From contig NZ_WLZW01000001.1 of the NCBI RefSeq assembly GCF_009707665.1, positions 1,674,001 to 1,738,000 on the forward strand: 64,000 nucleotides of DNA, written 5' to 3'. The position numbers and the translations under genes are program-made. Positions 54,290 through 61,895 of this stretch are shown here, piece by piece. This DNA comes from Planomicrobium sp. YIM 101495. Its GTDB lineage: Bacteria; Bacillota; Bacilli; Bacillales_A; Planococcaceae. How positions within the stretch are numbered: the stretch's first letter is position 1; every line of letters begins with the position of its first letter. Below the pieces are notes generated by a model, which ran no database searches, was not told the DNA's origin, and worked only from the letters and a program-made list of their open reading frames with translations.

Positions 54290-54790
54290 CTATTTGTCGA
54301 ATGTCTTATCGGAAGATGCATCATCCGATAGGTTCTTCTTCAATGACTCAGTGTACTCCGTGCTTCCACCGTATATTCCTGCACTCGGCTTATCCGTATC
54401 AGGCGCGACTTCCGAGGAATTGGAGCCTGCACTTCCAGTGCTCCCGGATTTCGAATTTGAGCTTGAACTACCGGAACCACTGTCTGTTTTGTTCATGGCA
54501 TCCTGTGCATCGTCGATCATGTCCCTCTCCTTGCTCATCATCTTCTGCTGGTTATCGATGACGTCTTTTACTTTATCCATCGCCTTCGTGACGCCCGGCT
54601 TCACTTTGTCGACCATGCCGCCCGTCTGTTCATTCAAGGAATCCAGCCCTTTCGTCAAATTCTCTTTAAAGTTGCTTCCTTGCGCTTGGCCATTCGAGTC
54701 CACTTTCTTCTGTGACATGGCCGTGCCGATTGCAACACCGATGCCGAGCAACGCCAATTTTCCGATCATTCCACCTGAATTTCTAGCCAT
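54290..54790 (-). CDS. YtxH-like small protein with Ser-rich tail
   Basis: A 166-residue protein with an N-terminal hydrophobic segment (IGKLALLGIGVAIGTAMSQKK) and a charged helical region (KGLDSLNEQTGGMVDKVKPGVTKAMDKVKDVIDNQ), then a low-complexity Ser/Gly tail (about 100-130). This resembles YtxH-type general stress proteins of Bacillales, but the match is weak. ATG after AAGGAGTGG. Monocistronic. Confidence 0.6.
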   Translation of the reverse strand: MARNSGGMIGKLALLGIGVAIGTAMSQKKVDSNGQAQGSNFKENLTKGLDSLNEQTGGMVDKVKPGVTKAMDKVKDVIDNQQKMMSKERDMIDDAQDAMNKTDSGSGSSSSNSKSGSTGSAGSNSSEVAPDTDKPSAGIYGGSTEYTESLKKNLSDDASSDKTFDK

Positions 54791-54884
54791 TTTCTACCAC
54801 TCCTTCTTAATAATCACCGTGTCTTTATTATTGACTTAATTGCCTTCTTTTAAACTTCCTTGGCTGAAAACACCAAAAAATAAA

Positions 54885-54928
54885 AAATCCCGCGCAGCAA
54901 TGAGAATTCTCACAGCCGTGCGGGATTC
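54885..54928 (-). terminator. Terminator after recQ
   Basis: Minus-strand stem AATCCCGCACGGCTGTGAGAA / TTCTCATTGCTGCGCGGGATT followed by T-run, adjoining the recQ stop. Confidence 0.9.
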
Positions 54929-54938
54929 TTGGTTTTGT

Positions 54939-56729
54939 TCAGTTCTGTGGCGCTTCTTCCTGTCTTTCGAATGCTTCTAATGCTTCCAGGAAAGATCCTC
55001 CGTACTTCTCGAGCTTGCTGACACCGACACCAGTAACTTCCAGCAGCTCTTCTTCATTTTTTGGCCGGCGCGCGCACATATCAAGCAACGTCTTGTCGGA
55101 AAAAATGACGAATGGCGGGACACCAGCAGCATCTGCCAAGCTTTTACGGACTTTGCGCAGTGCTTCGAACAGTGGATCACCTTCTGAAATCTGTTTCGTG
55201 ATGACCGCACCTTTCCGTTTCACTTGCCGTTTTCCGAGCAGGACTTCCTTGCCGCCTTCTGCGACGAAGATCGTCGGGAACTGGCCTTGTGCGACCGCCA
55301 ACAAATCTTGGGAAATCATGAACTCGATGAGATTCGAGACTTCCTTGGCACTATGATGCTTCAGGATGCCATATGTCGAAAGCCGGTCAAATCCGAATTC
55401 GATGACTTTTTTGTTCCGTGAACCTGTCAGGACTTGTGCAGTGAGCGCTTTGCCGAACTTTTGCCCCATCCGGACCACACAAGAAAGAATCATTTGCGCT
55501 TCTTTCGTGACATCCTGGCTTTCACGCTCATCAAGGCAGTTGCCACAACGTCCGCATGGCTCTGCCTCCATGTCACCGAAATAGTGGATGATGAATTGCT
55601 GCAAGCAGTTTTCGGTATGGCAATAGTCGACCATCCCCTGCAATTTCTTCAGCTCTTCCGGAATGCGTCCGGGGTCTTGGGATTGGTCGATGAGAAAACG
55701 CTGCGTCTGCACGTCTTGCGAGGCATACAGTACAACACATTCACTAGGGAGTCCATCCCGCCCTGCACGGCCCGCTTCCTGGTAATAGCTCTCCATATTC
55801 TTCGGCAATTGGTAGTGGATGACGTAGCGGATGTTCGACTTGTCGATGCCCATGCCGAATGCGTTCGTCGCGACCATCACGGAAGCTTCATCCGTCAGGA
55901 AACGGTCCTGTTCTTTCTTCCGTTCCCAATCCGGCATCCCCGCGTGGTATTTCGCAGCGCTGACACCTTTTTTGATCAGTGCATCGTAAATCGCGTCTAC
56001 CGTCTTACGCGTCGCCGCGTAAATGATTCCCGCTTCCTTGTCATTCTTCTGGACGTACTCCCGGACAAAGCGCGCCCGGTCCTGTCCCTGGACGACCGAA
56101 AACTTCAAGTTGCTGCGCTCGAATCCGGTCATGACCGTGTGTTCTTCGGAAATATCAAGAATCCGGCAAATGTCATCCCGCACTTGCGGTGTCGCAGTCG
56201 CTGTCAGTGCAAGCACCGCCGGACGGTCCGGAAACCACTCCAGCATCCGGCTGATCAAGCGGTAGCTCGGCCGGAAGTCATGTCCCCAATGCGATATACA
56301 GTGCGCTTCATCCACTGCAATCAGCGGTACATGGACTCCTTTTAGACCATCGAGGAATATCTCGGAATCCAACCGCTCCGGCGCGATATACAGCAATTTG
56401 ATCACGCCTTGCTGGACGTCATGCAACACTTCCCGCATTTCATCGAAGCCGAGCGAACTGTTGATATACGCCGCCGGGACACCCGCTTGCAGCAAGCTGT
56501 CCACTTGGTCTTTCATCAACGAAATGAGCGGCGACACGACGATGGTCGTTCCTTCCATCGCAAGAGCCGGAATCTGATAGCACAGCGACTTCCCTCCGCC
56601 GGTCGGCATGACACAAATCGCATTATTCCCCGCGAAAACATGTGACATCGCCTGCTCCTGTCCCATGCGAAACTGCTCGTAACCAAAATACTTCTGCAAA
56701 ATCCCTTGCGCTTTTTCGAGCAAACCCAC
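54939..56729 (-). CDS. recQ: ATP-dependent DNA helicase RecQ
   Basis: A 596-residue 3'-5' helicase of recombination and repair. Walker A MPTGGGKS, DEAH box (AVDEAHCISHWGHDFRPSY), motifs TATATP and YQEAGRAGRDG, the RecQ zinc site (CGRCGNC) and a C-terminal HRDC domain (about 515-590) are all present. GTG start at 56729 after AAAGAGGGA; a frame 57 codons longer has no site. topB at 15485 may be its partner. Confidence 0.95.
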   Translation of the reverse strand: MGLLEKAQGILQKYFGYEQFRMGQEQAMSHVFAGNNAICVMPTGGGKSLCYQIPALAMEGTTIVVSPLISLMKDQVDSLLQAGVPAAYINSSLGFDEMREVLHDVQQGVIKLLYIAPERLDSEIFLDGLKGVHVPLIAVDEAHCISHWGHDFRPSYRLISRMLEWFPDRPAVLALTATATPQVRDDICRILDISEEHTVMTGFERSNLKFSVVQGQDRARFVREYVQKNDKEAGIIYAATRKTVDAIYDALIKKGVSAAKYHAGMPDWERKKEQDRFLTDEASVMVATNAFGMGIDKSNIRYVIHYQLPKNMESYYQEAGRAGRDGLPSECVVLYASQDVQTQRFLIDQSQDPGRIPEELKKLQGMVDYCHTENCLQQFIIHYFGDMEAEPCGRCGNCLDERESQDVTKEAQMILSCVVRMGQKFGKALTAQVLTGSRNKKVIEFGFDRLSTYGILKHHSAKEVSNLIEFMISQDLLAVAQGQFPTIFVAEGGKEVLLGKRQVKRKGAVITKQISEGDPLFEALRKVRKSLADAAGVPPFVIFSDKTLLDMCARRPKNEEELLEVTGVGVSKLEKYGGSFLEALEAFERQEEAPQN

Positions 56730-56833
56730 ACACTCCCTCTTTCTTTTCGTACCGATTAGCTTACCATATCTCCGGGTTCTTTTCTTCGAATTCGATCGCT
56801 TCCGGTGCGGTTGTTCCAGCATTATTCCATACC

Positions 56834-56873
56834 TAAAAAACCGACGGTCCACAAACGTGGTCCGTCGGCTTTT
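56834..56873 (-). terminator. Terminator after the SDR gene
   Basis: Minus-strand stem AAGCCGACGGACCAC / GTGGACCGTCGGTT followed by TTTTTT, 37 bp past the stop. Confidence 0.92.
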
Positions 56874-56909
56874 CAGACTGTATAGGAAACATTCCTCCAA
56901 CTGCCATAT

Positions 56910-57695
56910 TCAAATATCCAGTTCCCATTGTTTCGCTTCTTCCTCTTTCATTTGCTGCTCCGTTTCTGGAGGATGAGCGGTGCGGAACGGATGTGAATCC
57001 ATCGGGATGACCTCGACCATCTTATCGATCATGTCCTGTGGATCGAATTGATCTTCGAGCGCGGCGTCCGCCTGTTCCATCTCCTTCTTGTCGGTGAAAT
57101 GGATCTTGTCATCGAACCATTTCCATTTAGCCTCTGCACTGCGGTCATTGAAGCCGGTTGCATAAGCACCTGGATTGATGGTTGCGACTTGCACACCGAA
57201 ACTCTCCATCTCCTTGCGCATCGTTTTTGCGATCGCTTCGATTGTGTGCTTGGTCGCTGTATAAGGGCCAACGTAAGGAGTGGACATGATCCCGGCCATA
57301 GAAGATAGGAAGATGATCTTGCCGCTCCCTTTTTCCACAAATTTACGTGCAGCGATCTGCGCCGTTTCCAACGTGCTGAAGACGTTCACTTCGAACAATT
57401 TGCGGAAATTCGCCATCGGCACTTCCGCAAGTGGTCCGCCTTCGTTGATCGCTGCGTTCGCGACAAAGATATCGAAATCATACTCGAGCATCTGCGCCAC
57501 ATCCTGCGGGTTCGTAATGTCCATCTTGAATACTTCTAGCTCGACTCCGGCCGACTCCGCTTCTTCGCGGAGTGATGTCACTTGCGGCGCGCTTTCCACC
57601 GCCGCCAAAACGTGATGCCCTTTTTTCGCCAACCCGATTGCTGCTCCTTTCCCGAGTCCGCTTCCTGCACCTGTAATGAAAATTGTTTTGCTCAT
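56910..57695 (-). CDS. Short-chain dehydrogenase/reductase
   Basis: A 261-residue classical SDR. Cofactor motif TGAGSGLGKG, NAA structural motif (VANAAINEGG), Ser in LSSMAGIMSTP and catalytic YTATK. The substrate cannot be assigned; the C-terminal 30 residues are acidic and specific to this branch. Monocistronic, with ATG behind GAGGAGC. Confidence 0.9.
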   Translation of the reverse strand: MSKTIFITGAGSGLGKGAAIGLAKKGHHVLAAVESAPQVTSLREEAESAGVELEVFKMDITNPQDVAQMLEYDFDIFVANAAINEGGPLAEVPMANFRKLFEVNVFSTLETAQIAARKFVEKGSGKIIFLSSMAGIMSTPYVGPYTATKHTIEAIAKTMRKEMESFGVQVATINPGAYATGFNDRSAEAKWKWFDDKIHFTDKKEMEQADAALEDQFDPQDMIDKMVEVIPMDSHPFRTAHPPETEQQMKEEEAKQWELDI

Positions 57696-57769
57696 AGATT
57701 ATGCTCCTCCTCAATTTTCTTATTGCAGTTCTTTTCCCTCAGCAGTTTTGTCTAAACGAAAACAGAAAT

Positions 57770-57810
57770 AAAAAAGGACAAACTCGGCGCGAACCCGAAT
57801 TAGTCCTTTA
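57770..57810 (-). terminator. Terminator after the XRE regulator gene
   Basis: Minus-strand stem AAAGGACTAATTCGGGTTCG / CGCCGAGTTTGTCCTTT followed by T-run, directly past the stop. Confidence 0.8.
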
Positions 57811-57816
57811 AGTCTT

Positions 57817-58173
57817 TCATGTTGTTGCCGCTCCAAAGTTTCCCATACGACGCTTCACTTGAATATACGATGCAGCTTCTTCAAGCTCTTTTCGATTCAT
57901 CGGCTGATCACCGATCCATAATTTATATTCGCTTGTTTCAACTAAATTTTGAAGATTAAGGTCGACCGTCCGGTTTGTGCGATCCAGTAAAAAATCGGTC
58001 GAGGTATCAAAAAAGTCGGCGAGGCGGGACAAATGGTCTACTGACACTTGTTTCTTTCCACCTTCATAAGCCCAAACGGTACTTTTGGCAAGCCCTAACT
58101 CTGCAGCCAACTGCTCCGGTGAAAGGCCTTTCTGCTCCCGCAACTCTTTTAATTTTTTCGATAAATCATTCAT
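57817..58173 (-). CDS. XRE-family transcriptional regulator
   Basis: A 118-residue repressor-like protein with an N-terminal HTH_3 domain (LKELREQKGLSPEQLAAELGLAKSTVWAYEGGKK). The C-terminal region has no recognised domain. Divergent from the pxp operon with a 243-bp spacer; it could regulate pxpBCA, but no operator was identified. Confidence 0.85.
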   Translation of the reverse strand: MNDLSKKLKELREQKGLSPEQLAAELGLAKSTVWAYEGGKKQVSVDHLSRLADFFDTSTDFLLDRTNRTVDLNLQNLVETSEYKLWIGDQPMNRKELEEAASYIQVKRRMGNFGAATT

Positions 58174-58416
58174 AATGCGCGTACTCCTTTAAGATTATAT
58201 TTTCTAACTATTTAAAATATACAGTGATATAAGGAAATATGCAACGATAATGTTTTGGTAGAATTATTTTATTATCTCATTTGTGTACAAAAAGTGAAAA
58301 AAATATTAAAACGATATTTTCAGTTCCCTTCTCTTTCCTTTTTCTTCCGTTTACCAGTGAACGGTTTATCTCATTTATATAGTAGAAAGAAATTATCGCA
58401 AAAAAGGAGTTTTAAT

Positions 58417-59124
58417 ATGAGACATTCTTATCATCCATTTGGGGAGCATGCAATACTCGTCGAATTGACAGGGGAACAAAACCTCTCCTCTGTCATCCGT
58501 CGATATTGCGCCTTGCTCGAACAGCAGGCACCGTCCTGGTTCCTTGAGTGCGTCCCGGCCTATGCGACAATCGCTGTTTTCTATCAGCCATTTGCCTTCG
58601 CGGAGCAAGAACATTCTCCATACAAAGCCATCAAAGCCGAACTGGAAGCCCTTTTTTCCCGCATCGACTCGGCACTGGAAGCTCCTCCACGCACCATCGA
58701 GATTCCAGTCTGCTATGGCGGCAGCTTCGGGCCGGACCTGGCCTTTGTCGCCCGGCATAACCGCTTGACGGAGAAGCAAGTCATTGCCTATCACACGAAG
58801 GCCCTTTACACGGTCGCCATGATCGGCTTCTCCCCCGGCTTCCCTTTTCTCGAAGGGATGGCTGGAGAAATTGCCGCTCCGCGCAGGACGACGCCGCGCC
58901 TCACGATTCCGGAGCGCTCGGTCGGCATCGCTGGCGGACAGACCGGCGTGTATCCGATCGCGACACCCGGCGGTTGGCAATTGATCGGTCGTACGCCGAA
59001 ACGCCTTTTCATGCCGCACGAAGAAGAACCGATTTTATTGCGTGCCGGGGACCGGATCCGATTTACCGAGGTAAGTCTCGAAGCTTACAAAGAACTGGAG
59101 GTGCGCCATGCTGATCATTCGTAA
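58417..59124 (+). CDS. pxpB: 5-oxoprolinase subunit PxpB (KipI)
   Basis: A 235-residue subunit of ATP-dependent 5-oxoprolinase, which opens pyroglutamate to glutamate. The PxpB/KipI features HPFGEHAILVEL, GFSPGFPFLEGM and PRRTTPRLTIPERSVGIAGGQTGVYPIATPGGW are present. ATG at 58417 after AAAAAGGAG. It overlaps pxpC by 17 bp. In B. subtilis the same protein is KipI, an inhibitor of KinA autophosphorylation. Confidence 0.93.
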   Translation: MRHSYHPFGEHAILVELTGEQNLSSVIRRYCALLEQQAPSWFLECVPAYATIAVFYQPFAFAEQEHSPYKAIKAELEALFSRIDSALEAPPRTIEIPVCYGGSFGPDLAFVARHNRLTEKQVIAYHTKALYTVAMIGFSPGFPFLEGMAGEIAAPRRTTPRLTIPERSVGIAGGQTGVYPIATPGGWQLIGRTPKRLFMPHEEEPILLRAGDRIRFTEVSLEAYKELEVRHADHS

Positions 59125-60073
59125 AGCTGGATTGTTCACGACCATCCAAGATCTCGGACGGCCAGGTCTGCGGCGTTTCGGCATCAGCAGTGGTGGTGCG
59201 ATGGACACGTCTGCATTCCGGATCGCCAATTTGCTTGTCGGGAATCCCGAGAACAGTGCAGCCATCGAAGTGACCATGAACGGACCCGAAATCTTGTTCG
59301 CACAATCGGCAGAGATCGCACTATGCGGCGCAGATCTTTCCCCTGCCATCAACGGTACCGACGCACCTATGTGGCGTCCCGTCCAGATCGAAGCAGGCGA
59401 TGTTCTTAGCTTTGGGATGCCGAAGTCCGGTTGTCGCACATATCTCGCGATAGCTGGCGGCATCCAAGTCCCCAGCGTAATGAATAGCGCGTCTACGTTG
59501 ACGCGCGCCGGCATCGGTGGATTTTGCGGCCGGGCGTTACGAAAAGGCGACCAGCTGTCGATTGGCGAATCCCGGAGCACAAAAACTACGAAGGCGGTAA
59601 ATTGGTACGTCTCTCCCTGCTTTAGAACGGACAGTCCAGAGGATCCCATCATCCGTTTGCTGAAAGGGAGACATCATGCACTTTTTGGAGCAGGTAGCCA
59701 TGAACGTCTCACGACCGAGCCGTTTGTCGTTACGAATGAAGCGGACCGGATGGGCTATCGTCTCGACGGGCCCCCGCTCACGCTCGAGAAGCCACAGGAA
59801 CTCTTGTCCGAAGCCGTCATCCCAGGGACCATCCAAGTGCCTGCAAGCGGCAATCCGATCGTCTTGATGGCGGATTGCCAGACGACGGGCGGTTACCCGA
59901 AGATCGGTCAAATCGCAGCAGTCGACTTGCCCGTGGCCGCCCAGCTCCGCCCCGGCCAGCAAGTGCGCTTCGAACTGATCAGTACGGAGCAGGCACAGGA
60001 GGAATGGTTTGTCCAAGAACGACTGCTCCGGCATTTGAAAGCCGGAATTCTCACGAAAAGGAGGAACGCGTGA
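59108..60073 (+). CDS. pxpC: 5-oxoprolinase subunit PxpC (KipA)
   Basis: A 321-residue biotin-dependent-carboxylase-like subunit with AGLFTTIQDLGRPGLRRFGI, GGAMDTSAFRIANLLVGN and the C-terminal TTGGYPKIGQIAAVDLPVAAQLRPGQQV region. ATG after CTGGAGG. Its stop overlaps the pxpA start by 1 bp. Confidence 0.93.
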   Translation: MLIIRKAGLFTTIQDLGRPGLRRFGISSGGAMDTSAFRIANLLVGNPENSAAIEVTMNGPEILFAQSAEIALCGADLSPAINGTDAPMWRPVQIEAGDVLSFGMPKSGCRTYLAIAGGIQVPSVMNSASTLTRAGIGGFCGRALRKGDQLSIGESRSTKTTKAVNWYVSPCFRTDSPEDPIIRLLKGRHHALFGAGSHERLTTEPFVVTNEADRMGYRLDGPPLTLEKPQELLSEAVIPGTIQVPASGNPIVLMADCQTTGGYPKIGQIAAVDLPVAAQLRPGQQVRFELISTEQAQEEWFVQERLLRHLKAGILTKRRNA

Positions 60074-60837
60074 TGCACAAGAAAATCGATTTGAATTGCG
60101 ATCTGGGAGAATGGCAAGATATCAGCCAGATGGACAGCGACGCGGCGATCCTCGACTACGTCTCTTCCTGCAACATCGCTTGCGGCTTCCATGCAGGGAA
60201 TGCCGCAGTTATGCGGAAGACCGTGGAACTGGCGCTGCAAAAAGGTGTCGCGATCGGAGCACATCCCGGCTTCCAGGACTTAGAAGGGTTCGGCAGACGC
60301 CCGATGCCCGTCACCCCACAAGAAGCGTACGAATTGACGCTGTACCAGATTGGCGCATTGCACGGTTTCGTCCGAGTCGCTGGCGGAAAATTGAACCACG
60401 TCAAACCGCACGGCGCACTCTACAACCAAGCAGCAAAAAACCGTCTACTTGCTGATGCCATCGCCCGAGCTGTGAAAGACTTCGATCCCGCGCTGATTTT
60501 GTATGGCCTCGCGGGAAGTGAATCGATTCGAGCTGCCGATTCCATCGGCCTCACAACAGCAGCTGAGGCGTTCTGTGACCGCTCCTACCAGGTGGACGGT
60601 TCATTAACCCCGAGAGACCAGCCAGGCGCTTTGCTCGCGCTTCCCGAGGACTCCATCGCACAAGTCCTCAGCATTGTCCGTGATGGGACGGTCCGGACGC
60701 TGACACAGGACGATGTCACTCTCGCAGCAGAAACTATCTGCCTGCACGGTGATGGGGAGCATGCCCTCCAGTTTGCGGAAGTGCTGACCCGCGCACTGCG
60801 GGAAGATGACATCCTGATTTCCCCGCTCCGCGCCTAG
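60073..60837 (+). CDS. pxpA: 5-oxoprolinase subunit PxpA (LamB/YcsF family)
   Basis: A 254-residue subunit. KIDLNCDLGEW, NIACGFHAGNAAVM, GAHPGFQDLEGFGRRPM and VKPHGALYNQA are LamB/YcsF hallmarks with the putative metal His residues. ATG after AAGGAGG, 1-bp overlap with pxpC (a GTG at 60070 also fits). Completes the pxpB-pxpC-pxpA operon. Confidence 0.94.
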   Translation: MHKKIDLNCDLGEWQDISQMDSDAAILDYVSSCNIACGFHAGNAAVMRKTVELALQKGVAIGAHPGFQDLEGFGRRPMPVTPQEAYELTLYQIGALHGFVRVAGGKLNHVKPHGALYNQAAKNRLLADAIARAVKDFDPALILYGLAGSESIRAADSIGLTTAAEAFCDRSYQVDGSLTPRDQPGALLALPEDSIAQVLSIVRDGTVRTLTQDDVTLAAETICLHGDGEHALQFAEVLTRALREDDILISPLRA

Positions 60838-60843
60838 ACATAG

Positions 60844-60893
60844 GAAAAGCTCTGTTTCGCACGGATGAGTATCCGGCAAAACAGAGCTTTTTA
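60844..60893. terminator. Terminator between pxpA and the Usp gene
   Basis: AAAAGCTCTGTTT / AAACAGAGCTTTTT stem with a ~20-nt loop, shared by the two convergent stops. Confidence 0.92.
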
Positions 60894-60904
60894 TATATGA
60901 CGCT

Positions 60905-61594
60905 TTATTTCTTGATTGCTTCTTGTTTCACACAAGTCGACAGCCATTCCGGACTTTGGATCGTCCCGTCTTCGACCTCTGATTGATACAGCTTATTGCT
61001 GTGCATGAATTTGAAGATCCCATTATTGAAGTCCGTTCCGATTTCCTTGAAGAAAATCCCTTCATATTGGCAATCTTTGGACTGCGTGAAGCTGATTTTA
61101 AATTGCTCATCCTCTTTCACGACGTAGCATCTTACCCCTTTTTCGTACTCCTCTTCTTCAGCGGCTTTAATAGACCGCGCAACAGAGACGACGTGGAAAT
61201 CCACGAATGGAATTTCACGCAGGAGCAGGTTCATGAATGAACCTTTCGTAATTTCCTCCCAACGGCTACGTGCAGTCTGGCCGATGACGATTTGAGTAAT
61301 ATTGAATTGATGCGCAGCTTCTGCGATTACCTTCGGAGCAGGGCGCTTTTCGTTGTCACGGAGAAGGAACTCTTCCGCACCATGCTCTTCTGCCAGCTCT
61401 TTCCAACGTTCCACATAGGATGATTTTTCTGCGTCAAATTCATCAAAAGGAAGAGGATCGACTGTCAGAATGTAAAGCGGACAATCCAACATGGACGCCA
61501 ACTTGCTTCCTCGGTTAATCAGACGTTCCCCATTGGGGCCGTAAAACACACAAACTAGTATGCTTTCATCCATACGTCCTCTTGTTTTTTTCAT
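60905..61594 (-). CDS. Universal stress (Usp/KdpD-type) protein
   Basis: A 229-residue protein with a Usp-type alpha/beta domain in the first ~140 residues (ESILVCVFYGPNGERLINRGSKLASMLDC, IVIGQTARSRWEEITKGSFMNLLL), resembling the Usp module of KdpD. The second half is unrecognised. ATG after AGGAGGGG. Divergent from mrpA across a 301-bp spacer; a shared ion-stress role is possible but not shown. Confidence 0.82.
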   Translation of the reverse strand: MKKTRGRMDESILVCVFYGPNGERLINRGSKLASMLDCPLYILTVDPLPFDEFDAEKSSYVERWKELAEEHGAEEFLLRDNEKRPAPKVIAEAAHQFNITQIVIGQTARSRWEEITKGSFMNLLLREIPFVDFHVVSVARSIKAAEEEEYEKGVRCYVVKEDEQFKISFTQSKDCQYEGIFFKEIGTDFNNGIFKFMHSNKLYQSEVEDGTIQSPEWLSTCVKQEAIKK

Positions 61595-61748
61595 TTCTTT
61601 TACCCCTCCTGGGCTTGTTTTTGCATGGGTTATCTATATAAACCATGAAATTATACTGCTGACTCCCAAAAATAGCAAGCGTTTTATTAAAAAACGACAA
61701 GAATCTATGCAGCGTCAGCTTTCTTTTAACATTTTAAAAACTTGAGAA

Positions 61749-61777
61749 GTGATAGAAGCTATCGTTTCCTGTATAAT
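61749..61777 (+). promoter_or_regulatory. Candidate mrp promoter with GATAG/CTATC palindrome
   Basis: TATAAT at 61772-61777 has a weak -35 (GTGATA) 17 nt upstream that overlaps the inverted repeat GATAG-AAG-CTATC (61751-61763). The rest of the 61595-61895 spacer is AT-rich with no gene. The -35 weakness suggests activation or stress sigma control. Confidence 0.35.
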
Positions 61778-61895
61778 TTAGTGTATCTGTATTTATATAA
61801 GAAGCAAGTCTTTAGGTTTTTCTTTTCATTTCAATCCTTTAGGCCTATGTTTTACAGCCATTTTTCTCATTCTTTTTTGTATAGGAGGTCTTCAC

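Noticed and set aside
55434-56345. 303-codon open frame on the plus strand
   Set aside because: Antisense to recQ, whose motifs are all intact; no ribosome site or recognisable domain.
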